Under the pieces are notes generated by a model. The model had not been told where the DNA came from and ran no database searches. It worked only from the letters and a program-made list of their open reading frames with translations. Shown one piece after another: positions 1 through 10,432 of a stretch of 64,000 bases of DNA. The stretch covers positions 166,620-230,619 of the forward strand of contig NZ_JMLQ01000009.1 of NCBI RefSeq assembly GCF_000686025.1, given 5' to 3'. Each line of letters begins with the position of its first letter. Positions within the stretch are counted from its first letter, which is position 1. This stretch comes from Rhodococcus sp. UNC23MFCrub1.1. Its GTDB lineage: Bacteria > Actinomycetota > Actinomycetes > Mycobacteriales > Mycobacteriaceae. The translations under genes were made by a program, and so were the position numbers.

Positions 1-1
1 C

Positions 2-721
2 CGCATCGTCCGCGTGGACGAACGACGAACGGTGCTGCGGCGCACCGCCGACGACACGGATCCGTACGAGCGTGTCGTGGTGGCCAACGCGGACCAGCTG
101 CTGATCGTGGTGGCGTTGGCCGACCCGCCACCCCGCTCGGGCTTCGTCGAGCGCGCGATGGTGGCAGCGTTCGTGGGTGGTCTCCGACCCGTGCTGTGTC
201 TGACGAAGGACGACTTGGCGTCGTCCGACGAGTTCGCCGCCGTCTTCGCCGACCTCGACGTGCCGGTGGTGCTGGTGGGCCGGGACCGTCCGCTGGACGA
301 GCTCCTGGCGATGATCACCGGGAAGTCGTCCGCGCTGATCGGCCACTCGGGGGTGGGCAAGTCGACCCTGGTGAACCGGCTGGTGCCGGAGGCACATCGC
401 GCCGTCGGCATCGTCTCCGGCGTCGGCAAGGGACGGCACACGTCGACTCAGTCGGTGTCGCTGCATCTTCCGGGTGGAGGCTGGGTCATCGACACTCCCG
501 GTATCCGGTCCTTCGGGCTGGCCCACATCTCGCCGGAGGATGTCGTCGCGGCGTTCTCGGACCTCGCCGTCACCATCGAGGACTGCCCGCGCGGCTGCAC
601 ACACCTCGGGCCGCCGGCCGACCCGGAGTGCGCTCTGGACACCCTGACAGGACAGCAGGCGAACCGCGTCGCCGCGGTTCGCCTGCTGTTGGTGGCCGTG
701 ATGTCGAACGACTCCTACTGA
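2..721 (+). CDS. rsgA: Ribosome small-subunit-dependent GTPase A, 5'-truncated
   Basis: Circularly permuted GTPase that checks late maturation of the 30S ribosomal subunit in the cytoplasm. The motifs come in the permuted order typical of RsgA: a G4-like TKDD, then the P-loop GHSGVGKST, then G3 DTPG. A C-terminal zinc-binding knuckle follows, with CPRGC, a histidine and a last cysteine. The frame is open to the window edge, so the start and most of the N-terminal OB-fold lie upstream. It converges on the desaturase gene with only 19 bp between stops, a gap that holds the palindrome CGGAGCTCCG. Identification is confident. Confidence 0.93.
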   Translation, partial: RIVRVDERRTVLRRTADDTDPYERVVVANADQLLIVVALADPPPRSGFVERAMVAAFVGGLRPVLCLTKDDLASSDEFAAVFADLDVPVVLVGRDRPLDELLAMITGKSSALIGHSGVGKSTLVNRLVPEAHRAVGIVSGVGKGRHTSTQSVSLHLPGGGWVIDTPGIRSFGLAHISPEDVVAAFSDLAVTIEDCPRGCTHLGPPADPECALDTLTGQQANRVAAVRLLLVAVMSNDSY

Positions 722-740
722 CGGAGCTCCGACCGATCGA

Positions 741-1991
741 TCAGCGCGAGAGCAGCTTTCGCAGTCCCGTGCCGCCCTTACCCTGCTTGATCGCGCTCAG
801 CAGACCGGAACGACGTCCGGTCACCGGGTCGACCGTCGAGGTGACGTTGCCCCCGAACTTGCGCTCGGATGCCGTCTCCGGTGCGTCGTCCGCCGTGGCC
901 TTGAGGTACTTGTCGGGGAGCGACAGCTTCGCGATGGTGCGCCAGGACTTGCCGTACTGGGCGAGGAAAGGCCCTGTGGTGTAAGGGAGGTCGTACTTCT
1001 CGCACAGTTCGCGAACCCGCACACTGATCGCGGCGAGCCGGTTGCTCGGCAGATCGGGGAACACGTGGTGCTCGATCTGGTAGCAGAGATTGCCCGACAT
1101 GAAGGCGAGGGTCGGTCCGGCGTGGAAGTTGGCGCTGCCCAACATCTGTCGGAGGTACCACTGCCCCTGCGTCTCGTCCTGGAGGTCGTGGCGCGTGAAC
1201 TTCTCCGCACCGTCCGGGAAGTGACCGCAGAAGATGACGGCGTTCGTCCAGATGTTACGGATGACGTTCGCCATGATGTTGGCGGTCAACGTCTTACGGT
1301 AGGACGCGGCGGGCGACAGCGACGTGATGGCCGGCGTGATCGCGTAGTCCTTCAGCATCTGGCGGCCGACCTTGTCGCCGACCTCCTTCAGCTTGCGTCG
1401 CGTCTCCTCCTTGGGCACACGGCCTTTCACGGCCTTGCCCAGCTCGAGATGCTGTACCGCCACGCCGTACTCGAACAGGAGCATCAGCAGCGTGTTGTAC
1501 ACGAGGTTGCCGGCATTGAACGGGACCCACTTGCGGTCACGCGTGACGCGGATGAGGCCGTAGCCCACGTCGTCGTCCATGCCCAGCACGTTGGTGTACT
1601 TGTGATGGATGTAGTTGTGGGTCTGCTTCCAGTGCTCGGACGGACCGGTGTTGTCCCATTCCCACGAGGTGGAATGGATCTCCGGGTCGTTCATCCAGTC
1701 CCACTGGCCGTGCATGACGTTGTGGCCGAGCTCCATGTTCTCGACGATCTTCGAGACACCGAGCATCGCGCTACCGGCCCACCACGCGGCGCGGTGGTTG
1801 CTGGCGAGCATCGTGGTGCGGCCGAGGGCCTCGAGGGAGCGCTGGAAACGGATGGTGTTGCGGATGTACCGCGCATCCTTCTCGCCGCGCGACTCTTCGA
1901 TCTCCCGACGCAACGCGTCGAGTTCATGGCCCAGCGCCTCGACGTCGGCCTCGGTGAGGTGGGCATATTCCTTGACGTCGGAAATCGCCAT
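741..1991 (-). CDS. Membrane fatty acyl-CoA desaturase, DesA3-like (copy 1)
   Basis: 416-residue integral-membrane di-iron desaturase expected to introduce a double bond into acyl-CoA using electrons from the adjacent reductase. All three histidine boxes are present: HNVMH, HNYIHH and QIEHH. Hydrophobic stretches lie between boxes 2 and 3. The ATG is preceded by GAGGAG at good spacing. It lies 79 bp downstream of a closely related paralogue, and both point away from the reductase gene as one likely operon. The M. tuberculosis relative is DesA3 (Rv3229c), which makes oleate from stearoyl-CoA. The substrate of this copy cannot be read from sequence. Confidence 0.9.
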   Translation of the reverse strand: MAISDVKEYAHLTEADVEALGHELDALRREIEESRGEKDARYIRNTIRFQRSLEALGRTTMLASNHRAAWWAGSAMLGVSKIVENMELGHNVMHGQWDWMNDPEIHSTSWEWDNTGPSEHWKQTHNYIHHKYTNVLGMDDDVGYGLIRVTRDRKWVPFNAGNLVYNTLLMLLFEYGVAVQHLELGKAVKGRVPKEETRRKLKEVGDKVGRQMLKDYAITPAITSLSPAASYRKTLTANIMANVIRNIWTNAVIFCGHFPDGAEKFTRHDLQDETQGQWYLRQMLGSANFHAGPTLAFMSGNLCYQIEHHVFPDLPSNRLAAISVRVRELCEKYDLPYTTGPFLAQYGKSWRTIAKLSLPDKYLKATADDAPETASERKFGGNVTSTVDPVTGRRSGLLSAIKQGKGGTGLRKLLSR

Positions 1992-2070
1992 GTGGTCACT
2001 CCTCGGCAGGTGGTCGATGCCCGTGTGGGCCTGACCGTGGTTACTCTACCGGAAGTTACGCACCCGTAGG

Positions 2071-3336
2071 TTACGCCGTCGTATCTGTGACCCGCTTCAC
2101 TGCCTGACGCGCCTCGAGCCGCGCCTCGTGCAGGGCCGACCGCAGTCCTCGCTTGCGACCGGTGACCGGATCGAACCGCACCCGGTCCACGACCGAGGAG
2201 CCGGAGCTCTGGAAACGGCGCTCCGAACTGGTCTCCGGCGCGTCGTCCGACGTGCGACGAAGCAGCTGGTCGGGCAGCGAAAGCTTGAAGATGGTGCGCA
2301 GCGCCTTCCAGTACTGGGTCGCCAGGTTGCCGGTGGTGTACGGCAGGTCGTACTTGTCGCACAGGGCGCGCACCCGGACGGCCACCTCGGCGTACCGGTT
2401 GCTCGGCAGGTCCGGGAACAGGTGATGCTCGATCTGGTAGCAGAGGTTGCCGCTCATGAACGCCATCGTGGGGCCGGCCGTGAAGTTGGCGCTGCCGAGC
2501 ATCTGCCGGAGGTACCACTCCTCGTGGGTCTCCGTCTCGAACTGGCCCATCGTGAACTTCTCGGCGCCGTCCGGGAAGTGACCGCAGAAGATCACGGCGT
2601 ACGCCCACAGGTTCCGCACCACGTTGGCGGTGAGGTTCGCCCCGAGTGCACGACGCCACGCCGGACCCGCGAGCAGCGGGAAGAGCACGAAATCCTTGCC
2701 GACCTGCGACGCGACCTTCCGAGCGAACTCCTTGTTCGGCTCCGACAGCAGCTGCGTCGCGGGAACACCGGCCTCGAGCTTCGCCGCGTCCAGGTCGTGC
2801 AGAGCGATGCCCCACTCGAACGTCAGTGCCAGCACCAGGTTGCCCAGGGGCTGCACCAGGTTGCGTCGCCGCCACTTCTCGTCGCGGGTCATCCGGAGGA
2901 TCCCGAAGCCCACGTCGTGGTCCATGCCGACGATGTTGGTGTACGTGTGATGCGAGTAGTTGTGCGCACGCTTCCAGTGCGCGGACGGACCGGTCTGGTC
3001 CCACTCCCACGAGGTGGAGTGGATCTCCGGATCGTTCATCCAGTCCCACTGACCGTGAGAGACGTTGTGGCCCAACTCCATGTTCTCGATGATCTTGCTG
3101 GCCGCCAGCAGACCTGCGCCCACCAGCGCGGCCGAGCGCCAGCGGGAACCCATGATCGCGAGCCGTCCGCCGACCTCGAGCGCGCGCTGCAAAGCGATGG
3201 TGCGGCGGATGTACTCCGCGTCCTTGCGTCCTCGGGTGTCCTCGACGTCCCGACGGATGGCATCGAGTTCACGACCGAGGGACTCGATGTCCTCGTCGGT
3301 CAGATGTGCGAACTCCAAGATGTCCGTGATGGCCAT
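2071..3336 (-). CDS. Membrane fatty acyl-CoA desaturase, DesA3-like (copy 2)
   Basis: 421-residue paralogue of the preceding desaturase with the same three boxes: HNVSH, HNYSHH and QIEHHLFPD. The two copies agree closely around the boxes but differ in the middle, where this one has a longer loop (roughly residues 180-220), and at the C-terminus. It has a GGGGAG ribosome site upstream of its ATG. It lies between the reductase gene (143 bp upstream) and copy 1. The doubling suggests different chain-length or position preference, or different expression; that is inference. Confidence 0.9.
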   Translation of the reverse strand: MAITDILEFAHLTDEDIESLGRELDAIRRDVEDTRGRKDAEYIRRTIALQRALEVGGRLAIMGSRWRSAALVGAGLLAASKIIENMELGHNVSHGQWDWMNDPEIHSTSWEWDQTGPSAHWKRAHNYSHHTYTNIVGMDHDVGFGILRMTRDEKWRRRNLVQPLGNLVLALTFEWGIALHDLDAAKLEAGVPATQLLSEPNKEFARKVASQVGKDFVLFPLLAGPAWRRALGANLTANVVRNLWAYAVIFCGHFPDGAEKFTMGQFETETHEEWYLRQMLGSANFTAGPTMAFMSGNLCYQIEHHLFPDLPSNRYAEVAVRVRALCDKYDLPYTTGNLATQYWKALRTIFKLSLPDQLLRRTSDDAPETSSERRFQSSGSSVVDRVRFDPVTGRKRGLRSALHEARLEARQAVKRVTDTTA

Positions 3337-3479
3337 GCTGGTCTACTCCCCGGATCGCGGTATGCCGTTCCTCGCACCGATTCGGTATCGGCGGGCAGGC
3401 CTTTCCGAGAATAGCGGACGAGCCTGTGCGCAGGGTGTGTGTGCGATCACCCCTGCGGCGCGACCCGGGGCCGACGGAG

Positions 3480-4595
3480 TCAGAGTTCGAGCGTGCAGTC
3501 CCCGGCAGCCGCGGAGATGCACGTCTGGATCCGCTCGCCGTGCGCATGTTCCTTGCCCGAGCGCAGATCTCGGACGTGACCGTCGGTCAGCGGCACCACG
3601 CACGTCTGGCAGATACCCATGCGGCAGCCGAAAGGCATTCGCACACCGGCCTTCTCACCGGCCTCCAACAACGTGGTGGCACCGTCCACCGCCACCGTGC
3701 GGTCGGAGACGGAGAACGTGACCGTGCCGCCGTCGCTCGGCGCGCCGGTGCGAACGATCTCGAAACGCTCGGTGTGCAGGTTCTCCGAGATGCCTGCCTC
3801 CCGCCACACCCTCTCGATGTCGTCGAGCATCGCCGCCGGACCGCACGCCCACGTCTGACGCTCGCGCCAGTCCGGGTAGTGCTCGTCGAGCGAGCCCAGA
3901 TCGAACTTGCCGTCCGAACGGGTGTGCTGCACGTGGGACACGACCGAGTCGTACTTCGCGTCGAGCGCCGCCAACTCCGAGGCGAACATCACGTCGTCCG
4001 CCGTGGGAGCCGAGTGCACGTGCACCACGTCGGGCATGTGGCCGCGCGAGTCGAGACTGCGCAGCATGCCGATCACCGGTGTGATGCCGCTGCCGGCCGT
4101 GACGAACAGGATCTTGGCGGGCGGCGGCTCCGGAAGGGCGAAGTTCCCCTTCGGCGCGGCGAGCCGCACGATCGTGCCCGACGGCACACCGCCGACGAGA
4201 TGCGAGGACAGGAACCCTTCCGGCATCGCCTTGACGGCGATGGAGATCTGCTTGTCCTTCCAGTCGGGCGGCGACGTCAGGGAGTACGACCGCCAGTGCC
4301 ACCGACCGTCGACGTGGAGGCCGATGCCGATGTACTGCCCCGGCCGGTAGTCGAAGTCGAAGCCCCATCCGGGCTTGATGACGATGGTCGCGGCGTCACC
4401 GGTCACCTTCTCGATCCGCACGATGCGGCCGCGCAACTCGCGCGCGGACCACAGCGGATTGGCCAGGTGCAGGTAGTCGTCGGGAATCAACGGCGTGGTG
4501 ATGCGCGCGAACGCACCGCGCACCACGTTCAGCGACGGGCGCCGCGGGGACGACACACTCGCGGCCGGGGCTTCGAGCCAGTCCTTGATTCCCAT
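3480..4595 (-). CDS. Ferredoxin reductase with C-terminal 2Fe-2S domain (desaturase electron donor)
   Basis: 371-residue flavin reductase feeding electrons to the desaturases, as Rv3230c does for DesA3 in M. tuberculosis. An FAD-binding motif (RSYSL) comes first, followed by a nicotinamide-binding segment ([11 protein letters not shown]) and a C-terminal plant-type ferredoxin domain with CRMGICQTC. The start was set at the ATG at 4595, which has GAGGAG 7 bp upstream; an in-frame start 27 bp further up lacks a ribosome site. It is the likely first gene of a reductase-desaturase-desaturase operon. Confidence 0.9.
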   Translation of the reverse strand: MGIKDWLEAPAASVSSPRRPSLNVVRGAFARITTPLIPDDYLHLANPLWSARELRGRIVRIEKVTGDAATIVIKPGWGFDFDYRPGQYIGIGLHVDGRWHWRSYSLTSPPDWKDKQISIAVKAMPEGFLSSHLVGGVPSGTIVRLAAPKGNFALPEPPPAKILFVTAGSGITPVIGMLRSLDSRGHMPDVVHVHSAPTADDVMFASELAALDAKYDSVVSHVQHTRSDGKFDLGSLDEHYPDWRERQTWACGPAAMLDDIERVWREAGISENLHTERFEIVRTGAPSDGGTVTFSVSDRTVAVDGATTLLEAGEKAGVRMPFGCRMGICQTCVVPLTDGHVRDLRSGKEHAHGERIQTCISAAAGDCTLEL

Positions 4596-4664
4596 GTCAC
4601 ATCTCCTCGGTCGAGCGGCCACCGCGGACGCAGTCGACGACTGCGACGAAACAGGGCGGTGTCG

Positions 4665-4709
4665 GAGCGGTTCCGGTGTCAGAGCAGTTCCGGTGTCAGA
4701 GCAGTTCCA
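4665..4709. repeat. 17-bp tandem repeat over the end of the DUF6912-type gene
   Basis: Two near-identical 17-bp units (4665-4681 and 4682-4698) and an 11-bp partial third (4699-4709), built on GAGCRGTTCCGGTGTCA. The stop codon of the minus-strand gene (4696-4698) is the end of unit 2. The period is not a multiple of three, so the extra copies do not extend the protein. Confidence 0.8.
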
Positions 4710-5235
4710 GGAGAAACGGTATCTCCTGCGGTGCGTACCAGGCGAGTTCGTGATCCTCGACGTCGCCCAGCACGAACTCGGCGTCGGGATCCCCCAGGTC
4801 GGCCGCGTCCACCGCGGCGACAGCGGCGCTCACGGCGGACTCGGCCGCCGCGAGATCGACGTGGACCGCCGCCACCTCCGTCAGGGAGAGCGGCGCCGGC
4901 AGGCGGACCACGGCGTCGTCGAGATCGGGACGCAGGGTCACCGGATCGACGTCGGCGGCGATGACGACGCGGCGGAAGCTCGGAGTGGCGTCGGCGACCT
5001 CGTCGGCGTCCCCGTCATCGTCTGAGTCGAGTTCCGGCTCACCGCCGATCAGGCGCAGCGACGCCCGCGCGGCCTCCCGCAGCGCGACGTCGGCCAACTC
5101 GTCGTCGTCACCGGAGACGTACGCCTCCCGCAACGTCGGCGTCACGGCGAAGGCCGTCCGACTGATCGGCGAGAACTCACCCTCGTCCACCAGTGTCTGC
5201 AACATCCGCATGGTCGCCGGAACGAACACCCTCAC
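4696..5235 (-). CDS. Conserved actinobacterial protein (DUF6912-like, Rv3231c-like)
   Basis: 179-residue soluble protein of unknown function, starting MRVFVPATM and ending in a hydrophobic tail (EIPFLLELL). The middle (about residues 68-82) is an acidic run of Asp and Glu that is probably a flexible linker. A GTG start with GAGG 8 bp upstream fits the family start. It sits between the reductase and the acyltransferase, as the homologue does in mycobacteria, so a link to the lipid genes is possible but unproven. Its 3' end lies in a 17-bp tandem duplication. Confidence 0.75.
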   Translation of the reverse strand: MRVFVPATMRMLQTLVDEGEFSPISRTAFAVTPTLREAYVSGDDDELADVALREAARASLRLIGGEPELDSDDDGDADEVADATPSFRRVVIAADVDPVTLRPDLDDAVVRLPAPLSLTEVAAVHVDLAAAESAVSAAVAAVDAADLGDPDAEFVLGDVEDHELAWYAPQEIPFLLELL

Positions 5236-5259
5236 CTGCGCCTCATTCCCTCACCGTCG

Positions 5260-6684
5260 TCAGCGGACGTTCTTGTCGTCGCGCGCCGCGTCGACCAGTT
5301 CCTCGAGTGCCTCGTGCAGCAACGTGGTGATCACGTCGATGTCCGGCATCGCTGCCCGGTCCGCGTTCACACCGTAGTAGACGTTGCCGTCGTACGACGT
5401 CAGGCCGATGCTGAGCGCCTGATTGCGCACGAGCGGCGGCACCGGATACATCTCGAGCATGCGTGCACCGCCCGCGTAGAGCGGGAACTGGGGGCCGGGG
5501 GCGTTGGTGACGATGATGTTGAACATGCGCTGCGACAGGCTCGACCCGACGCGCGCACCCATCGCGTGCAGCGTGGCCGGCGCGAACCCGGACAGCGTGA
5601 TGAGGGTCGACGCCGTCACACCGCGACTCTGTCCCAGGTGAGCCTCCGTCGCGTGCGACACGTGGGACAACCGCACCACGGCGTTCGGTTCGCCCACGGG
5701 CAGATCGATGAGGAAGGACTCGACCTCGTTGGGCGGCACGTCGCCCTCGTCGCCCGTCCCCGTGGCGGCCGCGTGCACCGACAGGGGCACCATCGCGCGC
5801 ACCGTCGTGTACGGGCCGATGGGCTCACCGCGCGAGAGCAACCAGTTCCGCAGAGCACCGGACACGACCGTGAGCACGACGTCGTTCACCGTCCCCCCGA
5901 ACTTCGACCGCACCATCCGGTAGTCGTCGAGATCGGTCTTGGCCACCGAGTACCGGCGGTTGCGGGAGATGGTCGTGTTCAGTGGACTCGTCGGTGCCGT
6001 CTGCGCCGCGGTGCGGACCACCGCCGCGAACTTGCCTACGGCGCGTACCGCCTCGCCGGCGGCGCGGGTGACGTCACCGACGGCTCCGCGCACCGCCTCC
6101 ACGCCCTCCCCCGGCCGCGACACCATCTCGGCGAGCGCCCCGGCGACGAGCGCCTTCTCCGACGGTTCCCGCGCGGGCATCCACAGCTCCTCGGCCATCG
6201 GAGTCGGAGCCTTGGTGGCGTCCAGGATGACCTGACTGATCTCGAGCGCCTTGTCGCCGTCCACGATCGACGAGTGCGACTTGGTGAAGATCGCGAACCG
6301 GTTCCGTGCCAGACCCTCGACCAGGTACATCTCCCACAGCGGACGCGTGCGATCGAGAGGGCGTGAGGTGAGTCGCGCGACCAGGTCGTGCAGCTGTTCG
6401 GTGGATCCCGGCTTGGGCAGCGCGGAACGCCGGATGTGGTACGTGATGTCGAAGTCGCGGTCGTCGACCCACACCGGGCGAGCCAGGCCGAAGGCCACCT
6501 CGCGCACCTTCTGGCGATAGCGCGGAACGAGAGCGAGCCGGCTCTCGACGAGGGTGAGCAGTTCGTCGTAACTGAAGCCCCCGCGCGGGAGCCGGAAGAT
6601 GGCGAGCGACCCCACGTGCATGGGAGTCGTACTGGCCTCCAGGAAGTAGAAGGACGCGTCCTGAGTGGTGAGTCTGGTGGCCAA
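5260..6684 (-). CDS. WS/DGAT-family acyltransferase with altered active site
   Basis: About 474 residues of the wax-ester synthase/diacylglycerol acyltransferase family, which esterify fatty alcohols or diacylglycerol from acyl-CoA. Family blocks are clear: the N-terminal LTTQDASFYFLE, the NDVVLTVVSGALR segment, and a TNAPGP block. The active-site HHxxxDG reads HSSIVDG (His137, Ser138, Asp142, Gly143), so the second histidine, usually catalytic, is serine. I chose the TTG at 6684 because it restores the family N-terminus and follows GAGGGG; a GTG at 6729 is an alternative. The position matches tgs3 (Rv3234c). Activity is uncertain. Confidence 0.8.
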   Translation of the reverse strand: MATRLTTQDASFYFLEASTTPMHVGSLAIFRLPRGGFSYDELLTLVESRLALVPRYRQKVREVAFGLARPVWVDDRDFDITYHIRRSALPKPGSTEQLHDLVARLTSRPLDRTRPLWEMYLVEGLARNRFAIFTKSHSSIVDGDKALEISQVILDATKAPTPMAEELWMPAREPSEKALVAGALAEMVSRPGEGVEAVRGAVGDVTRAAGEAVRAVGKFAAVVRTAAQTAPTSPLNTTISRNRRYSVAKTDLDDYRMVRSKFGGTVNDVVLTVVSGALRNWLLSRGEPIGPYTTVRAMVPLSVHAAATGTGDEGDVPPNEVESFLIDLPVGEPNAVVRLSHVSHATEAHLGQSRGVTASTLITLSGFAPATLHAMGARVGSSLSQRMFNIIVTNAPGPQFPLYAGGARMLEMYPVPPLVRNQALSIGLTSYDGNVYYGVNADRAAMPDIDVITTLLHEALEELVDAARDDKNVR

Positions 6685-6937
6685 CGCGCGAATCCCCTCG
6701 GTCGAGTGTGACGGGTCCCAGTCTCGCACGACAGATGAGACCGACCACGCTCACGATCGTCCTCGTGGTCCGCGCCGTGTCGGTTCCCCGTCGTCCTCGT
6801 CGGAATTCACCGACCCTGACGGGCTGCGGTGTGACGACGCCCCGCGTCTGCCTCGACGGGCCGGAACCGCGTCCGTGCGTGCGACACTCGCCGCACACCG
6901 GCCGTGGCCGCACAGGTACGAGCATGGAGGAGAACGC

Positions 6938-7489
6938 ATGACATCGGAGGTCGTTCACGTGGCGCGGTTGCCGAGATCCGAGCCACCCGAGGTCGGCGCG
7001 ACTCCCACGCGTGCACGCCCGACGACCCGGTCCGCGGGCCGAGCGCTCTCGTCGCCGCGCCCCGGCCCGCACTCGGGACGATCGACCTCGCGACCGACCC
7101 GGCCCGTCGTCGGACCGTCGGAGGCCGACGCGCGCACCGCCGCCGCGGCGCGGCACGTCGCCGATCGCGTCCTGCGTCTGACACTCGAGGTGGTGGACCG
7201 CCGCCGACCCGCGGCGTCCCTGCGCGCGGTGCTGTCACCGGCCATGGTCGGAATGGCGACAGCCCTGTCGACGGCGGCCGTGCCGGGCCGAACACTCGGT
7301 GTCGCCGTCGTCCGGACCGTGCACGTGCGCGCCGCCGGTCCGGTGCCCGACGGCGCCGGGCACGGCGACGTCGAGGTCTTCGGCACCTACTCGCGTGGTG
7401 ACCGCGTGTTCGCCGTCGCGGCACGACTGACGGCACGGCGCAACACCACCGGTCCGGCCTGGGTGCTCACGAGCCTGCGCCTGTCCTGA
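6938..7489 (+). CDS. Rv3235-like conserved protein
   Basis: 183-residue protein of unknown function. The first half (to about residue 65) is rich in Arg, Pro and Thr and probably disordered; the second half is a compact domain with LRAVLSPAMVG and a final AWVLTSLRLS. The ATG at 6938 has a strong GGAGGAGAA site. The start is far inside a longer open frame whose upstream part overlaps the acyltransferase gene on the other strand. As in mycobacteria it lies between the tgs gene and secA, and it converges on secA. Name by synteny and look, not by search. Confidence 0.65.
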   Translation: MTSEVVHVARLPRSEPPEVGATPTRARPTTRSAGRALSSPRPGPHSGRSTSRPTRPVVGPSEADARTAAAARHVADRVLRLTLEVVDRRRPAASLRAVLSPAMVGMATALSTAAVPGRTLGVAVVRTVHVRAAGPVPDGAGHGDVEVFGTYSRGDRVFAVAARLTARRNTTGPAWVLTSLRLS

Positions 7490-7505
7490 GGCGGCGGTCG
7501 CCGCC
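7490..7505. terminator. Candidate bidirectional terminator hairpin
   Basis: Stem GGCGGC/GCCGCC with a 4-base loop, lying in the 30-bp gap between the convergent Rv3235-like gene and secA. There is no T-tract, which is usual for high-GC actinomycetes. Confidence 0.45.
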
Positions 7506-7519
7506 CCCGGACGAGCAGA

Positions 7520-10432
7520 TCACTTGCGCCGCTTGGCCTTCGGTGCGCGCTTGACCGGCTTGACCCCGGCCCGAGCCGCCTCGCGGCGCTCGCGTCGGGT
7601 GCCGGAGCTCGACTCGCCCGTCGGCGACCCCGACCCGGCGCGGCGGACCGAGGTGCCGCCCGTCTCGTCGGGACCGGAGTACGTCAGGCGACCGGTCGAC
7701 TCGTCGTCCAGCCCCTTGGCGCGCAGCGCAGCAGGTGCGGCGGGCCGCGGTTCGGGCGCCGATTCGGCAGTGGGTTCGGGTCGACGCTGCGCCGGCGCCG
7801 CGGGGGCGGCCTGCGCTGCGGGGGCGGCCTGCGCTGCCGGCGCCGGTCGGGCTGCGACAGGCGACTGCAGTCCCGCGCCCACCTGCAGGCCCGCGGAGGC
7901 CGCGGGGCTCGGCGCCGCCGCCTCGACCTGCAGGTTGAAGAGGAACCCGACGGACTCCTCCTTCAACCCGTCGAGCATGCCGGTGAACATGTCGTAGCCC
8001 TCGCGCTGGTACTCGACGAGGGGATCGCGCTGCGCCATCGCGCGCAGACCGATGCCCTCCTTGAGGTAGTCCATCTCGTAGAGGTGCTCACGCCACTTGC
8101 GGTCGAGCACGGACAGCAGCACCCGTCGTTCGAGCTCGCGCATACCGCCCTCGCCCGCGATCTCGTTGATCTCCGCCTCACGCGTGGCGTAGGCCGCGCG
8201 GGCGTCCTCGAGCAGCGCCTCGCGCAGGTCGTCCCGCGACAGGTCGCCCTTCTCGCCGAACTCGTTCTCCGCTGCGAGGTCGGTGTGCTGCACGCCCACC
8301 GGGTAGAGCGTCTTCAGCGCGGTCCACAGCTGTTCGAGGTCCCAGTCCTCGACGTAGCCCTCCGAGGTGGCGCCGTCGACGTACGCGGTGACCACGTCGG
8401 TGATCATCTGCTCGACCTGGCCCTCCATGTCCTCTCCGCGGAGGATGCGGCGACGCTCCTCGTAGATGACGGTGCGCTGCTGGTTCATCACCTCGTCGTA
8501 CTTGAGGACGTTCTTGCGGATCTCGAAGTTCTGCTGCTCGACCTGCGTCTGCGCGCTCTTGATGGCTTTGGAGACCATCTTGGCCTCGATCGGGACGTCG
8601 TCCGGGAGGTTGAGTCGCGTCATGATCGACTCGAGAGCGGCACCGTTGAATCGGCGCATCAGCTCGTCGCCGAGCGACAGGTAGAACCGGCTCTCCCCCG
8701 GGTCGCCCTGACGACCCGAGCGTCCTCGCAACTGGTTGTCGATACGGCGCGAGTCGTGCCGCTCGGTACCGAGGACGTAGAGACCGCCCGCGTCGCGGAC
8801 CTTGTCCGCGTCCTCGCGGACCTGGTCCTTGACCTTCTCCAGCGTGGGCTCCCACGCCGCCTCGTACTCCTCCGGCGACTCGACGGGATCGAGCCCCTGC
8901 CCGCGCAGCGCGAGGTCCGCGATGATGTCCGGGTTGCCGCCGAGCACCACGTCGGTTCCTCGACCCGCCATGTTGGTGGCCACCGTCACCGCGCCGGACC
9001 GGCCGGCCTCGGCGATGATGGTCGCCTCCTGCTCGTGGAACTTGGCGTTGAGCACGTTGTGCGCGACACCGCGCTTGGTGAACTGCTTGGACAGGTACTC
9101 CGAGCGCTCGACACTGGTGGTACCGATCAGAACCGGCTGACCCTTCTCGTGCCGCTCGACGACGTCGTCGACGACGGCACTGAACTTGGCTTCCTCGCTC
9201 TTGTAGATGAGGTCGCCGTTGTCCACACGCACCATCGGGCGGTTGGTGGGAATGGGGATGACACCGAGCGAGTACGTCTGGTGCAGCTCGGCCGCCTCGG
9301 TCTCGGCGGTACCGGTCATGCCGGAGAGCTTGTCGTACAGACGGAAGTAGTTCTGCAGCGTGATCGTGGCGAGGGTCTGGTTCTCGGCCTTGATCTCCAC
9401 CTTCTCCTTGGCCTCGATGGCCTGGTGCATGCCCTCGTTGTAGCGGCGCCCCACCAGGATGCGGCCGGTGAACTCGTCGACGATGATGACGTCGCCGTCT
9501 CGGACGATGTAGTCCTTGTCGCGCTGGTAGAGCTCCTTCGCCTTGATGGCGTTGTTCAGGTAGCTCACCAGCGGCGAGTTGGCGGCCTCGTACAGGTTGT
9601 CGATGCCGAGCTGGTCCTCGACGAACTCGACGCCCGCCTCGTGCACACCCACCGTGCGCTTCTTGATGTCCACCTCGTAGTGGACGTCCTTCTTCATCAT
9701 GGGGGCGATGCGGGCGAACTCGGGGTACCACTTCGACGACGCGTCCGCGGGGCCCGAGATGATCAGCGGGGTACGGGCCTCGTCGATGAGGATCGAGTCC
9801 ACCTCGTCCACCACGGCGAAGTTGTGTCCGCGCTGGACCAGGTCGTCCAGCGAGTGCGTCATGTTGTCGCGGAGGTAGTCGAAACCGAACTCGTTGTTGG
9901 TGCCGTACGTGATGTCGGCCGCGTAGGCGGCACGCCGCTCGGCGGGCGTCATGCCCGAGAGGATCACGTCCACGCTCAGTCCGAGGAAGCGGTGAACGCG
10001 GCCCATCCACTCCGAGTCACGCTTGGCCAGGTAGTCGTTGACCGTGACGACGTGGACGCCGTCACCGGACAGCGCGTTCAGGTACGCCGGGAGGACGCAG
10101 GTGAGGGTCTTGCCCTCACCGGTCTTCATCTCGGCGACGTTGCCGAAGTGCAGCGCGGCGCCGCCCATGACCTGGACGTCGAAGTGGCGCTGGGACAGCA
10201 CCCGCTTGGACGCCTCGCGGGCGACCGCGAACGCCTCGGGCAGCAGTTCGTCGAGGCTCTCGCCGTCCTGGTGCCGCTTCGTGAACTCGTCGGTCTTCGC
10301 ACGCAGTTCGGCGTCCGACAGGGACTCGACGTCCGGCGACAGGGACGACACGTGGTCGGCGATGTGCTTCAGCCGCTTGACCATGCGACCTTCACCGACA
10401 CGGAGCAACTTGGACAACGACAACGTCGGCAC
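7520..10432 (-). CDS. secA: Preprotein translocase ATPase SecA
   Basis: 970-residue motor that drives proteins through the SecYEG channel. The N-terminus ([16 protein letters not shown]) and Walker A (MKTGEGKT) match SecA1 housekeeping enzymes. [12 protein letters not shown] and the helicase motifs, [15 protein letters not shown] and [12 protein letters not shown], are all present. The C-terminal tail has Ala-Pro-Gln repeats and a Lys/Arg-rich end and lacks the cysteine zinc finger of proteobacterial SecA. The start is a GTG at 10432 with GAGGAC 12 bp upstream; a slightly internal TTG is also possible. Confidence 0.96.
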   Translation of the reverse strand: MPTLSLSKLLRVGEGRMVKRLKHIADHVSSLSPDVESLSDAELRAKTDEFTKRHQDGESLDELLPEAFAVAREASKRVLSQRHFDVQVMGGAALHFGNVAEMKTGEGKTLTCVLPAYLNALSGDGVHVVTVNDYLAKRDSEWMGRVHRFLGLSVDVILSGMTPAERRAAYAADITYGTNNEFGFDYLRDNMTHSLDDLVQRGHNFAVVDEVDSILIDEARTPLIISGPADASSKWYPEFARIAPMMKKDVHYEVDIKKRTVGVHEAGVEFVEDQLGIDNLYEAANSPLVSYLNNAIKAKELYQRDKDYIVRDGDVIIVDEFTGRILVGRRYNEGMHQAIEAKEKVEIKAENQTLATITLQNYFRLYDKLSGMTGTAETEAAELHQTYSLGVIPIPTNRPMVRVDNGDLIYKSEEAKFSAVVDDVVERHEKGQPVLIGTTSVERSEYLSKQFTKRGVAHNVLNAKFHEQEATIIAEAGRSGAVTVATNMAGRGTDVVLGGNPDIIADLALRGQGLDPVESPEEYEAAWEPTLEKVKDQVREDADKVRDAGGLYVLGTERHDSRRIDNQLRGRSGRQGDPGESRFYLSLGDELMRRFNGAALESIMTRLNLPDDVPIEAKMVSKAIKSAQTQVEQQNFEIRKNVLKYDEVMNQQRTVIYEERRRILRGEDMEGQVEQMITDVVTAYVDGATSEGYVEDWDLEQLWTALKTLYPVGVQHTDLAAENEFGEKGDLSRDDLREALLEDARAAYATREAEINEIAGEGGMRELERRVLLSVLDRKWREHLYEMDYLKEGIGLRAMAQRDPLVEYQREGYDMFTGMLDGLKEESVGFLFNLQVEAAAPSPAASAGLQVGAGLQSPVAARPAPAAQAAPAAQAAPAAPAQRRPEPTAESAPEPRPAAPAALRAKGLDDESTGRLTYSGPDETGGTSVRRAGSGSPTGESSSGTRRERREAARAGVKPVKRAPKAKRRK

